64,000 nt of DNA, from positions 620,001-684,000 of the forward strand of contig JAIVFI010000016.1 in NCBI GenBank assembly GCA_025558095.1, given 5' to 3'. This DNA comes from Hyaloraphidium curvatum. Its lineage: Eukaryota > Monoblepharomycota > Hyaloraphidiomycetes > Hyaloraphidiales > Hyaloraphidiaceae. This document shows, in pieces, positions 52,841-63,224 of this stretch (its first letter is position 1; the number at the start of each line of letters is the position of its first letter). The notes under the pieces are model-generated. The model ran no database searches. It had not been told where the DNA came from and saw only the letters and a program-made list of their open reading frames with translations. A program made the translations under genes and the position numbers.

Positions 52841-53641
52841 TCACGAAGACTCTACCGGCTTCTCGGCTTCGGCCGGGGCCGCAGCCGGTGCCTCGGCCGG
52901 CTTCTCCGCCGCCGCCTCGGGCTTGGCTTCCTCCTCCTTCTTGTCCTCCTTCTTCTCTTCCTCCTTGTCCGAGTCGGAATCAGAACCGGAGTCCGATGAC
53001 GACTCGTCCTTCTCCTCCTTGCTCGAGGCGGCCAGGGTGCCGCCCTGCGTCTCGGCGTTGTGCTTCTTGGCGTCCTCGAAGGCATCACGGAACTTGTTGG
53101 CGTCTGCATAACTCAAAAGTTAACCAAAGCCCCTTTTCAAGTGGTCCATCGAGCGAAACACCCACTCTCGCTGTTGGCGAAGCGAATGGCGAGCAGTTCC
53201 GGCCTTGCTTCCCCCTCAGAAAAGTCGGCGGCCACGTGCCACACCCATGACCTGTCCGAGCCGACGTTGGGCGCCAAGGACAGCTCGGGTGCAACGTAGT
53301 GGTTCGCGCAAAGCTTGTGGGTCTTGTCACGGCGCATAAGCAGGCGGATCTTCTTGGTCTCCTTGTGCTTTAGCAGCTTCACGTCGCCCGTGCCGCGCTC
53401 CTTCCATTCGCCGGCGGGCTTGTCGAAGCGGAACAGCTTGGCGCGCCTGGCAGCCGAACAAGTGAGGCGCCGGCTTCCCCAACCCGGCAATGAAATACAC
53501 CCACATCTTGAACTCGACGTCCTCATCCTCCTCGAAGGTCTTGACGTCGTCCAACTGCTCCAGCTTCATGACGGGCTCAAAGTGGACGTCCGGGGACGGG
53601 GCGACCTCTCCATCGTCGGCCCCGCCGGCATCGTTCTCATC
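52841..53641 (-). CDS. Ran-binding protein 1 (RanBD1 domain), 5' end unresolved
   Basis: Three exons (complement of 53505-53641, 53166-53446, 52841-53103) encode at least 226 residues. The RanBD runs from [23 protein letters not shown] through [25 protein letters not shown] and [17 protein letters not shown] to [15 protein letters not shown], each hallmark restored by splicing. The C-terminus is extremely acidic with Ser/Asp and Glu/Lys runs. RanBP1/Yrb1 stimulates RanGAP at the cytosolic face of the nuclear pore and is essential for nuclear transport. The initiating exon is not found: the frame before 53641 begins at a splice acceptor (CGTCAG) and no ATG upstream joins in phase convincingly. 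Confidence 0.88.
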
Positions 53642-54850
53642 CTGACGAGCAAAGCGTGGAGAGCGGTAAGAAAATGGCGACAAAGCAGATCGCAGAGGGG
53701 GCGGAGGAGGAAGACGGGAGATCAGCACGTGTCCCAGGAACGGCTACCAAAGGGCCATGCCCCGGACCGCGGGCGGCCCATCCGAGACGCAGAATCCCCT
53801 CTTCGAAAGCAACTTCGAGGCGACGGAGGGGAAGCACCCGGATCGCGCACTTCGGCGCTCGTCCGCTCCCCAGGGCCCGTTTTCCTTCCTCGGTCCCGCC
53901 CGTCTGGTCCGCAGCATTCCGCCCCTCCACGGCCCCAACCGGGGCCTAGTTGCGCGAGTGTTGCCTCCAAAAGAGCGCCCGACGCGTCGAATCGCAGACA
54001 GAGCGGACCAAAAGGCGCGAAACGACGGCCCCGAGAGAAAGGAGCCCACGCCGGGTTCCATCCCATTCCCCTCGTTCCTGGTCTCGCTCCGCCGCCAATG
54101 CCGTGCGGCGCGGGGGGCCTGTCCTTTGGCCGCCATTTCTCGCGCCTCTACTCACTTCCCGGTCCGCCATTGTGGGTGCTCCTGAAGGTGAACAAAGGCC
54201 AGGGACGAAAGGCGCTGGTGCCGGCATCTACCGCCCCGCTGCGATCCCATTGCATCCCACATCGCTGCTTTACTTCGTGCAATCATTTCCATCGAGTAGT
54301 ATGTATCTCGCGTGAGTCCAAGGCATCAAGCCCCGGCCAGCTGTGACAGACAACTCGGCAGAACCGAATAGGATCGGTGTGTAGACCCGATCGCCCTGAC
54401 AGGGTCAAGAAAAACGAGTCAACTTTCGTTCTAGATTGATCTTCTTGGTCTCCCAAGAAGACTGCAGCTGGTTTGGAGCTGCATGGTGTTGGCGCACTCG
54501 GGACCTTCATCCATGAGCTGGACATGGATGTGGAGCCAGGACGGTGTAGCGGGAACCGAATGTATTGCTCTAGTTTCGATCGATGCAGTACAAGGCCAGA
54601 AGAAGTATGTTGCCGTGTCGGATGGGAAGTCCAAGGGCCCAGCGGCCGTCGAGGTGGGGTCCTGTGCGGCGCATGTTTGGCTGGTGTTGTTTACTCGCGT
54701 AATTCGGACCGGCTCCCTGAGCTCCTGCTGCCCTTGCGTTCGGCCGGGCCGGGCAGGCTGAGAAAGGCCGAAGAGGCGCTTTCGGAGCTGCGGTTCGGGC
54801 GGGGGAGCCCGCGGAAGTGCCGGGGGAAACCGGGCACTGGACCGACCAAC
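53642..54850. other. 1.2-kb gap, RanBP1 5' exon expected here
   Basis: The longest stretch without an assigned gene. It should contain the first RanBP1 exon and its promoter, and the promoter of the plus-strand glycoprotein gene. The plus-strand open frames here lack credible composition. The part from about 54240 to 54480 is AT-richer than average. No repeat or RNA gene identified. Confidence 0.45.
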
Positions 54851-56991
54851 ATGCCCTCCGGCATGTCGGGGCCAAACCGGGTGGCGGTTGCCTTCCTGGC
54901 GGCCGTCTGGCTCGGATATGCCTCTTCAATTGCCTCGGCGCAGCTCATGGCGTGCCGGGACATGGTTGTGCCCCGTCTCACGGACGGAAATGTGCCAACT
55001 GCGCCGGTGCTCATGTCACCAGGGCAGCCGCGCTACGAGTCGGTGCTCTCCGCGGACGGCAACCTGGAGTTCTACCTGCAGTCGTACCCAGGCGTCGGCC
55101 CCAGGGAGAAAAACGCCTTCACCAGGGACCTCCAGCTGGTCCTCGCCGGGCCCAACGCGACGACGTGGGACAAAGCGCTCGGGTCGTCCCCGAGCGGGTG
55201 CCGCCTGTTTTCGCCCCGGTTCAGGTTCACAGAGTTGCCGCTGGACGCAACGGTGACCACGGCTCCGGAGCTGGCCAGCCCCAAGGGGCAGGGCGTGACG
55301 TCGACGTGCTACTTCAACATCCGCTTCGCGCTCTCCTGGCAGGAGTTCCTTACCGCGCGCGGATTGGGCATGTGTGGCTTCTCCAGGAGTGTGGAAAAGA
55401 CCGAGGCGATGAACCAGACGGCCACCTTCGAGGTCTTTTCGGGCAGCGTCCACTGGCGTTGGGCCGACTACGACAACTTCACCGCACCGTCTCCTGTGCG
55501 GCCCGTCTCGACAGCCTGGAACCCGGTCACGATCAAGATCCAGAAGGTGGCTGCCCCGGTCGCTAACAACACGCCGAGCCAGGCCGTGGCCTCGAACGTG
55601 AACCTCAGTGAGTAACCGTCAGGCCTGTCACCTCGTGCCCACCTGATCTCACTTCGCCAGCTGCCGACCCGTTCCGCGTGACGAGCTTCACCTACAAAAA
55701 GTCCAGCACTGGACTCGTGACGGCCACCATCGCCTACAACCTCTCGACCCACTACCCGTACTACCCGTTCTTTGCCAGCGAAGCTTCGGGTGCCTACCGT
55801 GACGGAAGCCAGCTCCTCCGCGGCAGCGACGGCTCCTACGCCGGCCTGCGGCTCAACCTGTACCCGAACGCAACGTGGATCAACTCCTACTCGGACGGCC
55901 GGAACGGACGGGACTGCAACAAGCCCGGCGACAACTGCACCATGGAGGGCATCCTAACCTTCAGCTGGAGGCCTATGAAGGGCTCCGTTCCGGACTCGTG
56001 CCGCCTCTTCTCGCGCTCCCCGCAGCAATTCGACCTGCGCCTCGGGTGCATGGGCGCCTCGGCCGACGCGTCGGTCAGGTGCGGCTCGGCCATGAGGGAC
56101 GTCGTGAACGACACGACCTTGGGCCAGTTCGTGATCGACGGCGACGTGGACTTTTGCGCCAGCTCCAGGACCGACCTCGGGGTCACCTGGGAGAGACAGT
56201 TCCAGGTCACCGCGTCCGACGCCACCGCGGGGCAGGCGATCGTGTCCTCGGGGTCCTTCTCGAGCCCGGTCGTGCTGCAGGGCATCTGGCTGCGGGAGTT
56301 CCGCGTCAGCAGGAGCGATCTGAAAGGGGACGGCTACTGGTCTCTGTGGAGCGAGCGTGTCGACTCGAGCTCCGACCCCGACGGGTCCCGCACGCGCATG
56401 GGCGTCGCCGCGGGGTTTTCCCGCGCCTACACCGACCTCATGCGCAACGGGCGCAACTGGGACGTGACGACCTCGTTCACGCCCAACATCCGCGTCGCCA
56501 CCCGCGCCCCGGGGAGCACCTACGACGACGCCGACCGGAAGGAGGCCATGATCGTGCTGCCGGCCGACAAGGGCGGGAACTTCAGCCTGAGCGTCAACGT
56601 GTCGCTGCGGTTGATGTACGACCTGGGCACCATGATGGGTCCGGGTGCTGGTGGCAGGAGGCTGGTCTACAGGGAGGCGCAGGTGGTCGGGTCGCCGTCG
56701 CCGGTCGGGGACCTGTCGGTCTCGTCTGGCGCGGTCGTGGTCACGGTGCCCGAGAGCATCAAGACCAACGCGGACGGCACCCTCGATTCGTCCTCAACGT
56801 CGGGGCCCTTCACGTCGCAGGTGATCGTGATGATTTCGGTGATGGGCACGGTGCTGCTCGCCGGGATCGCCGGGGCCATCTGGACGGGGGTCAGGGAGAC
56901 GAGGCACCTGCGCGACAGGGACGCCGCTGCCCGGGCGGGGGGGACGGATTGGCACTCGGCGTCCGCGACGGCGACTTTGAGGCGCATTTGA
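54851..56991 (+). CDS. Type I membrane glycoprotein of unknown function
   Basis: Two exons (54851-55607, 55661-56991; 53-nt intron starting GTGAGT) give 695 residues. A signal peptide (AVAFLAAVWLGYASSIASA) leads a long extracellular region with about a dozen Asn-x-Ser/Thr sites and 14 or so cysteines. Two related-looking halves each contain a SCRLFS/GCRLFS motif (near residues 115 and 370) followed by a long beta-rich stretch. One span (VIVMISVMGTVLLAGIAGAIW) and a short basic cytosolic tail close it. No known domain is recognised. A cell-surface receptor, adhesin or coat role is possible, but the sequence does not choose. Confidence 0.8.
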
Positions 56992-57045
56992 ACGTAGATT
57001 TGTTGATGTAGATGCCGAGAGAGATGCATGATGCTGCCGATGGAT

Positions 57046-58017
57046 CTACTCCGTGCCCGCAAACAGCCAGCGCATGCAATCCTCCGGCAGCTCCTTCCCC
57101 AGCTTCTCCAGCATCCTCTGCACGTCCTCCTCCCTCAGCTTCCCCCTCCACCCGCCGACCTCCCCCCTGTTGATGAACCTCCTCCCCCCGCCCTCGAAGT
57201 GCACCCTCAGCGCGGACCCGAGCTCGTCCTACTCGCGCTTCATCTCCCCGAACCGCGCCTTGGCTCCGAGCGCCGGGAACTTTGCCTCGTCGATCGGTAT
57301 GCCGAGGAAGGCGGCGATCTGCCGCATGCCGCCCTCGAGGTCGGCGATGCGGTCCTCGTACCGCATCAGGAGCACGTTGGGCATGGTGCGGAGGCGCCAC
57401 CACGAGAGGAGGTGGTTGGCGTACGAGGAGCACGGGAAGGTGGCGTGCGGGTGGGCGGGGCCGGCGCCGTCGGCCGAGAGCCACTGGGCGAAGAAGTCGG
57501 CGGGGTCGGGGGAGAACGACGTGCGGGCGTGGAACGGGTGGCCGACGGTCTCGTCGAGGGAGGAGATGCGGGCCCATGCGGCGTCGGAGAGGCCAAAGAG
57601 GTGGTTCATCCAGCTCATGCATGCGTCGCGGGGGTCTCGGACGACGACGAGGTACTTGACGTCGTCGTAGAGCGGCACGCCTTCGGCGGGGGTGTGCGTC
57701 TTGACGAACCTCCGGTGCGCCTGCGATTCGACGGCCGCGATCGAGGCGCCCTCGGGCATCGTGTGCATGTCGAGCCACGGCGAGATCGCCATCACGTCGC
57801 GCGGGGACGGGTCCTGGAAGACCAGGAGGTCGACGATGCGCTGCGTCCAGGTGGTGCCGCTCTTGGGGTAGGTCGAGATGACGATATCGCCCTTGCGGGG
57901 CACGGAGGCTTCCCAGCGCTTCGAGTCGGTGAGCCAGTCGAGGTAGTGCTTTGTGGCGGGGATGACGGGGAGGGGCGCGTTGCCGGCGGTCTGGGGGGCG
58001 GATTCCTGCGAGGGCAT
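57046..58017 (-). CDS. Sulfotransferase with an internal in-frame stop
   Basis: From ATG 58017 the frame gives PAPS-binding YPKSGTTW (5'-phosphosulfate loop, near residue 50), the region around FVKTH (possible catalytic His) and VVVRDPRDACMSW (3'-phosphate loop). A TAG at 57229-57231 ends the reading at 262 residues. The same frame then continues without a stop to 57046 and contains FINRGEVGGW, the usual C-terminal PAPS-binding motif (FxRKGxxGDW), and a normal ending. A full-length protein would have 323 codons. Either the allele is broken, the base is wrong, the TAG is read through, or a 27-nt intron (57205-57231) removes it. Type of sulfated acceptor unknown. Confidence 0.75.
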
Positions 58018-58388
58018 CTCGGGATGCCGGGCCTGTCAGCTGATAGATGATGCGGAGAGCAGATCTCGGTGTCGAAGAATGAAGGCGAGCACTGGAGGGC
58101 GAACTCGCCTCATATACGCGCCAGGCATCGAGCTGTGCATGCGGGTCTGCATTCATCGCCGTGCGCCGGGCTGTTCCCGCAGAGCAGGCAATCTGCAAAC
58201 GGGCGCATCCAGGCAGATGCTGAGCATGTGACGTAGCCGGGCCCCTGTTGTGTTCTCGCGAGTTTCGTCAGCTTAGGCCGCGAGAACTCTGAACCGCGGC
58301 AGCACGCGACGCGACCGGCTCCACAAGCGGATCTCCCTGTCCCGCCCACTCCCGTCCCCTCACCGCGTCATCCCTCCGCGAAACCAAA
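58018..58388. other. Divergent promoter region
   Basis: Lies between the sulfotransferase and thioredoxin starts. No specific element identified. Confidence 0.35.
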
Positions 58389-58950
58389 ATGGGCGGCGAC
58401 AACGTCAAGGCGCTCGTGACCAAGGCCGACTTCGACGCCTTCATCCAGGCGAACCCCAAGGTGCGCTGCCCCGCCGCCCGCGCGGCCAACAGGCGGCCGC
58501 CGCCCCCGCCCCGCCGCCCGCCGCCCCCCGCCGGCCGGATCTCTGAGACGCGCGTGCCGCGGGCGCCGGCGGCCGCGGCCCCTGCGGGATGGGCATCGGA
58601 CCCCGCTCACCGCCCGCCCCCGCAGGTCCTCGTCGACTTCTGGGCAACGTGGTGCGGCCCGTGCCGCGCCATCTCGCCGTACGTCGAGGAGCTCGCCGGC
58701 CCCAAGGGCGGCTACACAGGCACGATCGTCTTTGCCAAGGTCGACGTGGACGAGAACGAGGAGGCCGCGGGCGAGGCCGGCATCTCGGCCATGCCCACCT
58801 TCCAGACCTACCACGTGGGCGATGTCGGGCTCCTGGCCTTGCGGGTTGCGCTGACGCGGTCCGGTGCAGAAAGGGAAGAAGGTCGGCGAGGTCATCGGCG
58901 CCAGCAAGGAAAAGGTCAAGGCGCTCGCCGACGCACTGGTCAAGCTCTAG
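58389..58950 (+). CDS. Thioredoxin
   Basis: Three exons (58389-58460, 58626-58814, 58870-58950) give 113 residues. LVDFWATWCGPCRAISP carries the redox CGPC site; FAKVDVDEN, AMPTF (cis-Pro) and the C-terminal helix ASKEKVKALADALVKL complete a standard cytosolic thioredoxin. The first intron is 165 nt and very GC-rich, the longest placed in the window. It would reduce peroxiredoxins and the GPx-type peroxidase encoded at 29375, among others. Confidence 0.96.
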
Positions 58951-59012
58951 GCGCCCGTGCCGTGTGCCGGAAGAGGCCAATTTATTCGTAGTTGCGCGTC
59001 GGTGCCGGCCCG

Positions 59013-60098
59013 TCACGAGATCACCTCCCACGACGACCCGTCGACGTCGTCTTCGCCCGCCCCGGGCCCTCCGGCCTTTCCGCCCGCCGGTGCCGCCCCG
59101 CCCTTGCCCATCTCCCTGTCCTTTTTCTCCCGGTCCTTGATCAGCCCCATCACCTGCACCATGTTGAGCCCACCGGGCCCAAACACCTTTTCCGGGTCCT
59201 TCCCCGCGGGCGCGTGCCTCACCACCGCCCCCCTCTCGCCCAGCTCCGCCAGGTGCACCCTCACGGCCCCGCGCACCGCGTCCCCCTCGATCCCGAGCTT
59301 CTTCGCCACGGCATCCACGACCGTCCGCGTGGGAACGAGCTTCCCGGCGCCCTGCGCCTTGATCGCCGCGACCACCGCCCTCCCCAGCGCCTCGTGCGCC
59401 TCGAGCGCGCGTTCGAGGACCGTCGCGGGGCCCTCGTGCGGCAGCACGGGGGTGCCGTGCAGGGGGAGGAGGAAGTAAGGGAAGAGCTGCAGGAGGGAAG
59501 CGAGGGTCGCGGCGTGGCCGCGGGCGGTGGAGAGGGAAAGAGCGGACAGGGAGAGGGCGGGGAGGTCGGCGAAATCGGGGGGCAGGGGCCGGGAGAATGC
59601 GGCATCGCCGGAGAAGAGGGCGCCCTCGGATTCGAGGAAGAAGGCGAAGCCGTCGTCGTGCGCGCCCGGGGCGGCGAGGCACCGCACCCGCTCCCCTCCC
59701 ACCTCCACCTTCGTCCCATCCTCGAGCTTCTCCTCGCCCCTGCCCGCGGGCCGTCCCCTGCGCACCGTCGCACGGGGGAACTCCCGGAGCAGCGCCGCCA
59801 GGCCCCCCGCCGAGTCCGGGCCGCCCGTCAGCAGCACCCCCTGCAGCTCGCCCTCCCCCACGGCCTCCCTGACGGCGGCGGACAGCGGCGGCGGGCCGAC
59901 GACGTACGGCCCCGTGTCGATGAGCAGGTGCGGCCGCGGGCCGGGGGCGGGCGGGTGCACGAGGTACGCGTTGGAGGAGGGGAGGGCGAGGCGGGTGATG
60001 CGGGGGGTGAGGGGGCGGAGGAGCGTGGAGAGGCGGCGCAAATGAGGAGAGAGGGGTGGCGCCAAGCCGAGAAGCGGCGGAGTTTGGAGGAGGAGCAT
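59013..60098 (-). CDS. LACTB2-like metallo-beta-lactamase-fold protein without the zinc motif
   Basis: A single exon of 361 residues from ATG 60098. The order of strands follows LACTB2-type proteins: SSNAYLVHP, HLLIDTGPYV, LLTGGPDSAGG, APGAHDDGFAFFLESEGALFSGDAAF, LLPLHGTP, then a winged-helix-like end (LGRAVVAAI, VDAVAKKLGIEGDAVRGAVRVHLAELGERG). The HxHxDH motif expected at the third segment reads TGGPDS, so three zinc ligands are gone. Later ligands are partly kept (Asp in SGD, His in LHG). It is probably not an ordinary hydrolase. The tail is Gly/Lys-rich and ends DDVDGSSWEVIS. Confidence 0.8.
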   Translation of the reverse strand: MLLLQTPPLLGLAPPLSPHLRRLSTLLRPLTPRITRLALPSSNAYLVHPPAPGPRPHLLIDTGPYVVGPPPLSAAVREAVGEGELQGVLLTGGPDSAGGLAALLREFPRATVRRGRPAGRGEEKLEDGTKVEVGGERVRCLAAPGAHDDGFAFFLESEGALFSGDAAFSRPLPPDFADLPALSLSALSLSTARGHAATLASLLQLFPYFLLPLHGTPVLPHEGPATVLERALEAHEALGRAVVAAIKAQGAGKLVPTRTVVDAVAKKLGIEGDAVRGAVRVHLAELGERGAVVRHAPAGKDPEKVFGPGGLNMVQVMGLIKDREKKDREMGKGGAAPAGGKAGGPGAGEDDVDGSSWEVIS

Positions 60099-60654
60099 CG
60101 GGAATGGGGGTTCGAGGGGAGGGAAGGCGGGGCGAGATCCGAGTGCGCCCCGGGGCGTTCGCTCTGCTCCGAAAGAGCAATCGCCCTTCCGCCGCCCGGA
60201 GTCTATCTTGAAGCACAATTGCCGGTTCAATTGGAGGTTGACGGTCCCATATCTCGCGCAGAAAGGGCGGGCTCGCCGTTTCAGGATCGCGCTTGCGATG
60301 GTCTCAGAGGCACACCCGTCCGTTTAGTTGTCCCTGGGCGCCCCTGGCGCCGCGGATGGCGAGCGCCCCGCGTTTCGAGCGCATTCACGTTGCCGGATAA
60401 CTGCGCGGTCACGCCGCGCCGTCGGAGGCGGGACTCGACGGAGGGGGACGGCGGCCGCGGGTCCCCGCGTCCCTCCGGAGCCGCGCGGCAGTCTACGCAT
60501 TCACGCCGGCGGCGCGCCGACTGCCCGCTCTGCTCCACTGGGACATTTGAATCTTTGGCCGGGCGGCTGCCTCGCTGCTCCGGGGCCGCTTTAGGAGGAC
60601 ATAAGCGCGTCGGCGCGGCCGCTGGCCTTGATTCCCTCGACCCAAACATCGAAC
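60099..60654. other. Divergent promoter region, nothing recognised
   Basis: Spacer between the metallo-beta-lactamase-fold gene and the disordered-protein gene. Long open frames here have poor composition. No repeat or RNA gene seen. Confidence 0.4.
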
Positions 60655-60690
60655 ATGCTGCCGACGGCCCCCATGCTGCCGACGGCGCCC
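60655..60690 (+). repeat. Tandem 18-bp duplication at a gene start
   Basis: Two near-identical 18-nt units, each beginning ATGCTGCCGACGG, encode MLPTAP twice. Translation could begin at either ATG, shifting the N-terminus by six residues. Confidence 0.8.
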
Positions 60691-62619
60691 GCAGGCGACG
60701 TGCCGCGCACCTCGTCGGCGCCGCCGACCGCCATGCCGCCGATCGCCGCCGCCGCCGCGACGCCCTCGCCGCTCTTCTCGGCGTGGCGCGACGGCCCGGC
60801 CTGGCGCGAGGGCTCGGCGCCCATGGCCGTCGACGGCTCCGCCGTCTCGTCGCCCGGCCTCTTCTACTTCGACGACCCGCGCGACGAGTCGGGCTCCGAC
60901 TCGGAGATGGAGGACGACGCGTCGGCATCGGACTCGTCGCGGCGCATGAGCGGCGTCGTGCGCGGGGACAGGCGCCCCTCGCGGCCCGCGGCATTCTTCT
61001 CCGTGCCGGGCGGCGCGCAGGGCGTGCAGCCGATCGCCGCCGGCGCGCCCGGCAACTCGGACGACAGGCTGGTCGGCTCGCCGTACCGCGGCAACGGCAT
61101 CGTGCTCGGCTCGCCGGGGAGGTTCCAGGCGCCCAACCCGAACCACTGGGCCCGCATGCACGTGGTGCCACTCACCGAGGGGTTCAACCCGCGGAGATCG
61201 TTCTCGTTCTCGGGCGAGATGGCCGAGGGCGCGCGGCGCGAGAGGTCCGCCTCGGTCGGCGAGCCGGGCAACTCGCAGTCCAACAACTCGGCCGGCAGCG
61301 GCGGCACCCCCACCCCCCCGCTGCAGCCTCCCGCCGGCAGCGGCGGCCCGCACACACCCTCGCACACGCGCAGCAAATCCATGTCGCACACCCAGCCCGG
61401 CTACCAGGCCCCCGACCTGCCCGTGCACCCCGCGCTCTCGGCCTCGGCAATCACCCCGCACCCGCGCAAGAACCGCATCTCGGCGCTGCTCCACGAGGAC
61501 ACGCAGGAGCACGAGATCGAGCACGAGAGGGGGGTCACCTGGCTGCTCAAGCGGCAGCTCGGGATGCTCGGCATGGGCGGGCCCGCCGAGGCGCCGCAGC
61601 TCTCGCCGCACCCGGCCGTCAAGACCCCCGCGCGGCGGGCATCTTCCGTGCGCGAGCCGCGGATGGAGTTCATCCCCCTCGCCCCGCCGACCTCGGACTC
61701 GGTCGATGACGGCGCATCCGAGACGGCCCCCTCGACCGCCGGCCGCTCGGACCCCTCGCTCCCCTTCCCCCTCCCCCCGGCCCACGCCGAGCCCGAAGAC
61801 CTCGACGACGCCGACACGGCGTCGATGCGGTCCGCGTCGGCGTCGCAGGAACCGCTCACCCCGCGGTCGGACCGCGAGCTCGAACCGCTGGCGGCGGTGC
61901 GGGGAACGAGGAGGAGGGAGAGCTTCCTGGTGGACGAGGAGGAGCTGCTCGAGGCGCACGCCTTTTCGCCCACGCACCAGGCGTTTTCGCTGCGCATGTC
62001 GCCGATCCCCAACTCGCAGCTCAAGATGCCGCTCAACTACGTGTCCAAGACGTCCAAGCTCAATCCCGAGAACAATGTGGGCGCCCCCCCGCCGCCCCGG
62101 ACCTTTCGATCCCGCTGACGTCCGCCCCAGTTCCTGCAGCGCCAGACCTCGGTCTTTGCCATGCCCCTCTCCGAGCCCTCCTCCTCGGCCCTCTTCACCG
62201 GCCCCGAACCCGTCTCCCCCGCCCTCCCCAACCCGTACTTTGCCCGCGTCATGGAATCCTCCACCGGCCCCGGCAAGCGCAAGCGCGCCGCCTCCCAATC
62301 CACCGAGAACGGCGAGCCCGAGCCCGGCGGGCGGCGGTACGAGCCCTACGCCAAGCGGCACCACCGCAGCCTCTCGGGGTCGTGGGACCGCATGGGGTCC
62401 CCCGGCGGCAGCCCCTCCCAGGCGAACGCGCAGCCGCTGCGGGAGATGCCGCCCCCGGAGCCCGGGCCGCCCTCGGCGGGGGTCAGCAGCCCACGGCTGA
62501 TACCGCAGGTCACGACCTCGGGGGGCTTCACGGGGGCGATGCTCAACCTGACCGAGGCGCAGGAGCTGGCGAGCAGGTGGAGCATCGGGGGGAAGGAGAA
62601 AGGGATGATGGAGGAATGA
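60655..62619 (+). CDS. Large disordered, phosphosite-rich protein
   Basis: Two exons (60655-62076 and 62131-62619; 54-nt intron) give 636 residues. It opens with a duplicated MLPTAP unit. Most of the chain is Ser/Pro/Arg-rich and looks disordered, with basic-directed sites such as RSFSFSGE, RSASVG and RRASSVRE. Better-ordered islands are HWARMHVVPLTEGF, NRISALLHEDTQEHE with WLLKRQLGMLG, LNYVSKTSK and PNPYFARVMESS. GKRKRAA could be a nuclear signal. No family known; a phosphorylated transcriptional or signalling regulator is possible. Exon junction (ENN to FLQRQTSVFAMP) is in phase. Confidence 0.7.
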
Positions 62620-63224
62620 TGCGTGCAGCGGTAACGGCGGTTGGGGGGCGGTTGTCGCCTTGCGGTCGGGCTTTCGTTGCTGCGGGGCGGGTCGGGTTGC
62701 CGTGGGTGATGTGCTGGGTGCTTGGTTTCGCGGCGTGTCGTTTTCATCATGATCCTGAGCGATCCGCACGGCTTCGGTGGAGGCGTTCCGTCCGGGAATT
62801 GTTTGGTCGGGATTCGGGTCAAACCCCGCCGGATGGGGCACGGGGAACTTGTGGTCAACCTGCAATCCGACGCACCATGATCGGGTGGCGTCAGAGCACT
62901 TGTCCGTGCGGACGGCAGCCGTCCGACAAGGTGCCAGCATTGCTTCGACGCTCCGATCGGTACATTCGTCACCGAGTGAGCCTCTTCGTCCCCGGACGCA
63001 GGTCAAACGTGCCGCCAAGCCGGATGTCGGCAGCCCGCACGTTGATGCCCCTGGAATGACGCCCTTGCAGTCCCGACAGATATTCCGAAGATAGGTGATG
63101 GGTGCGGAGGGATTGTCGCGATGCTGTGTCCCCGATCGGTTGGCTGGGGTGCGGCAACCGGCCGGAGCCGGCCGCGCTAAAGCCGCCCAGGGTCTCTAAC
63201 CTTCCACGCCAGGGGACCACCGCC
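62620..63224. other. Intergenic spacer, nothing recognised
   Basis: Terminator region of the disordered-protein gene and promoter of the fasciclin gene, both on the plus strand. No gene, repeat or RNA recognised. Confidence 0.4.

Noticed and set aside
53315-54346. Plus-strand 343-residue frame downstream of RanBP1 coding sequence
   Set aside because: It overlaps antisense RanBP1 exons and then runs through sequence of poor composition; no domain.
57229-57231. Pyrrolysine or codon reassignment of TAG
   Set aside because: Several other genes in the window end with TAG (phosphatase at 37398, thioredoxin at 58948), so TAG is an ordinary stop here.
62138-63018. Very long minus-strand frame across 60493-63018
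   Set aside because: It is antisense to the disordered-protein gene, whose exon junction is in phase; the minus translation is Arg/Gly low complexity.
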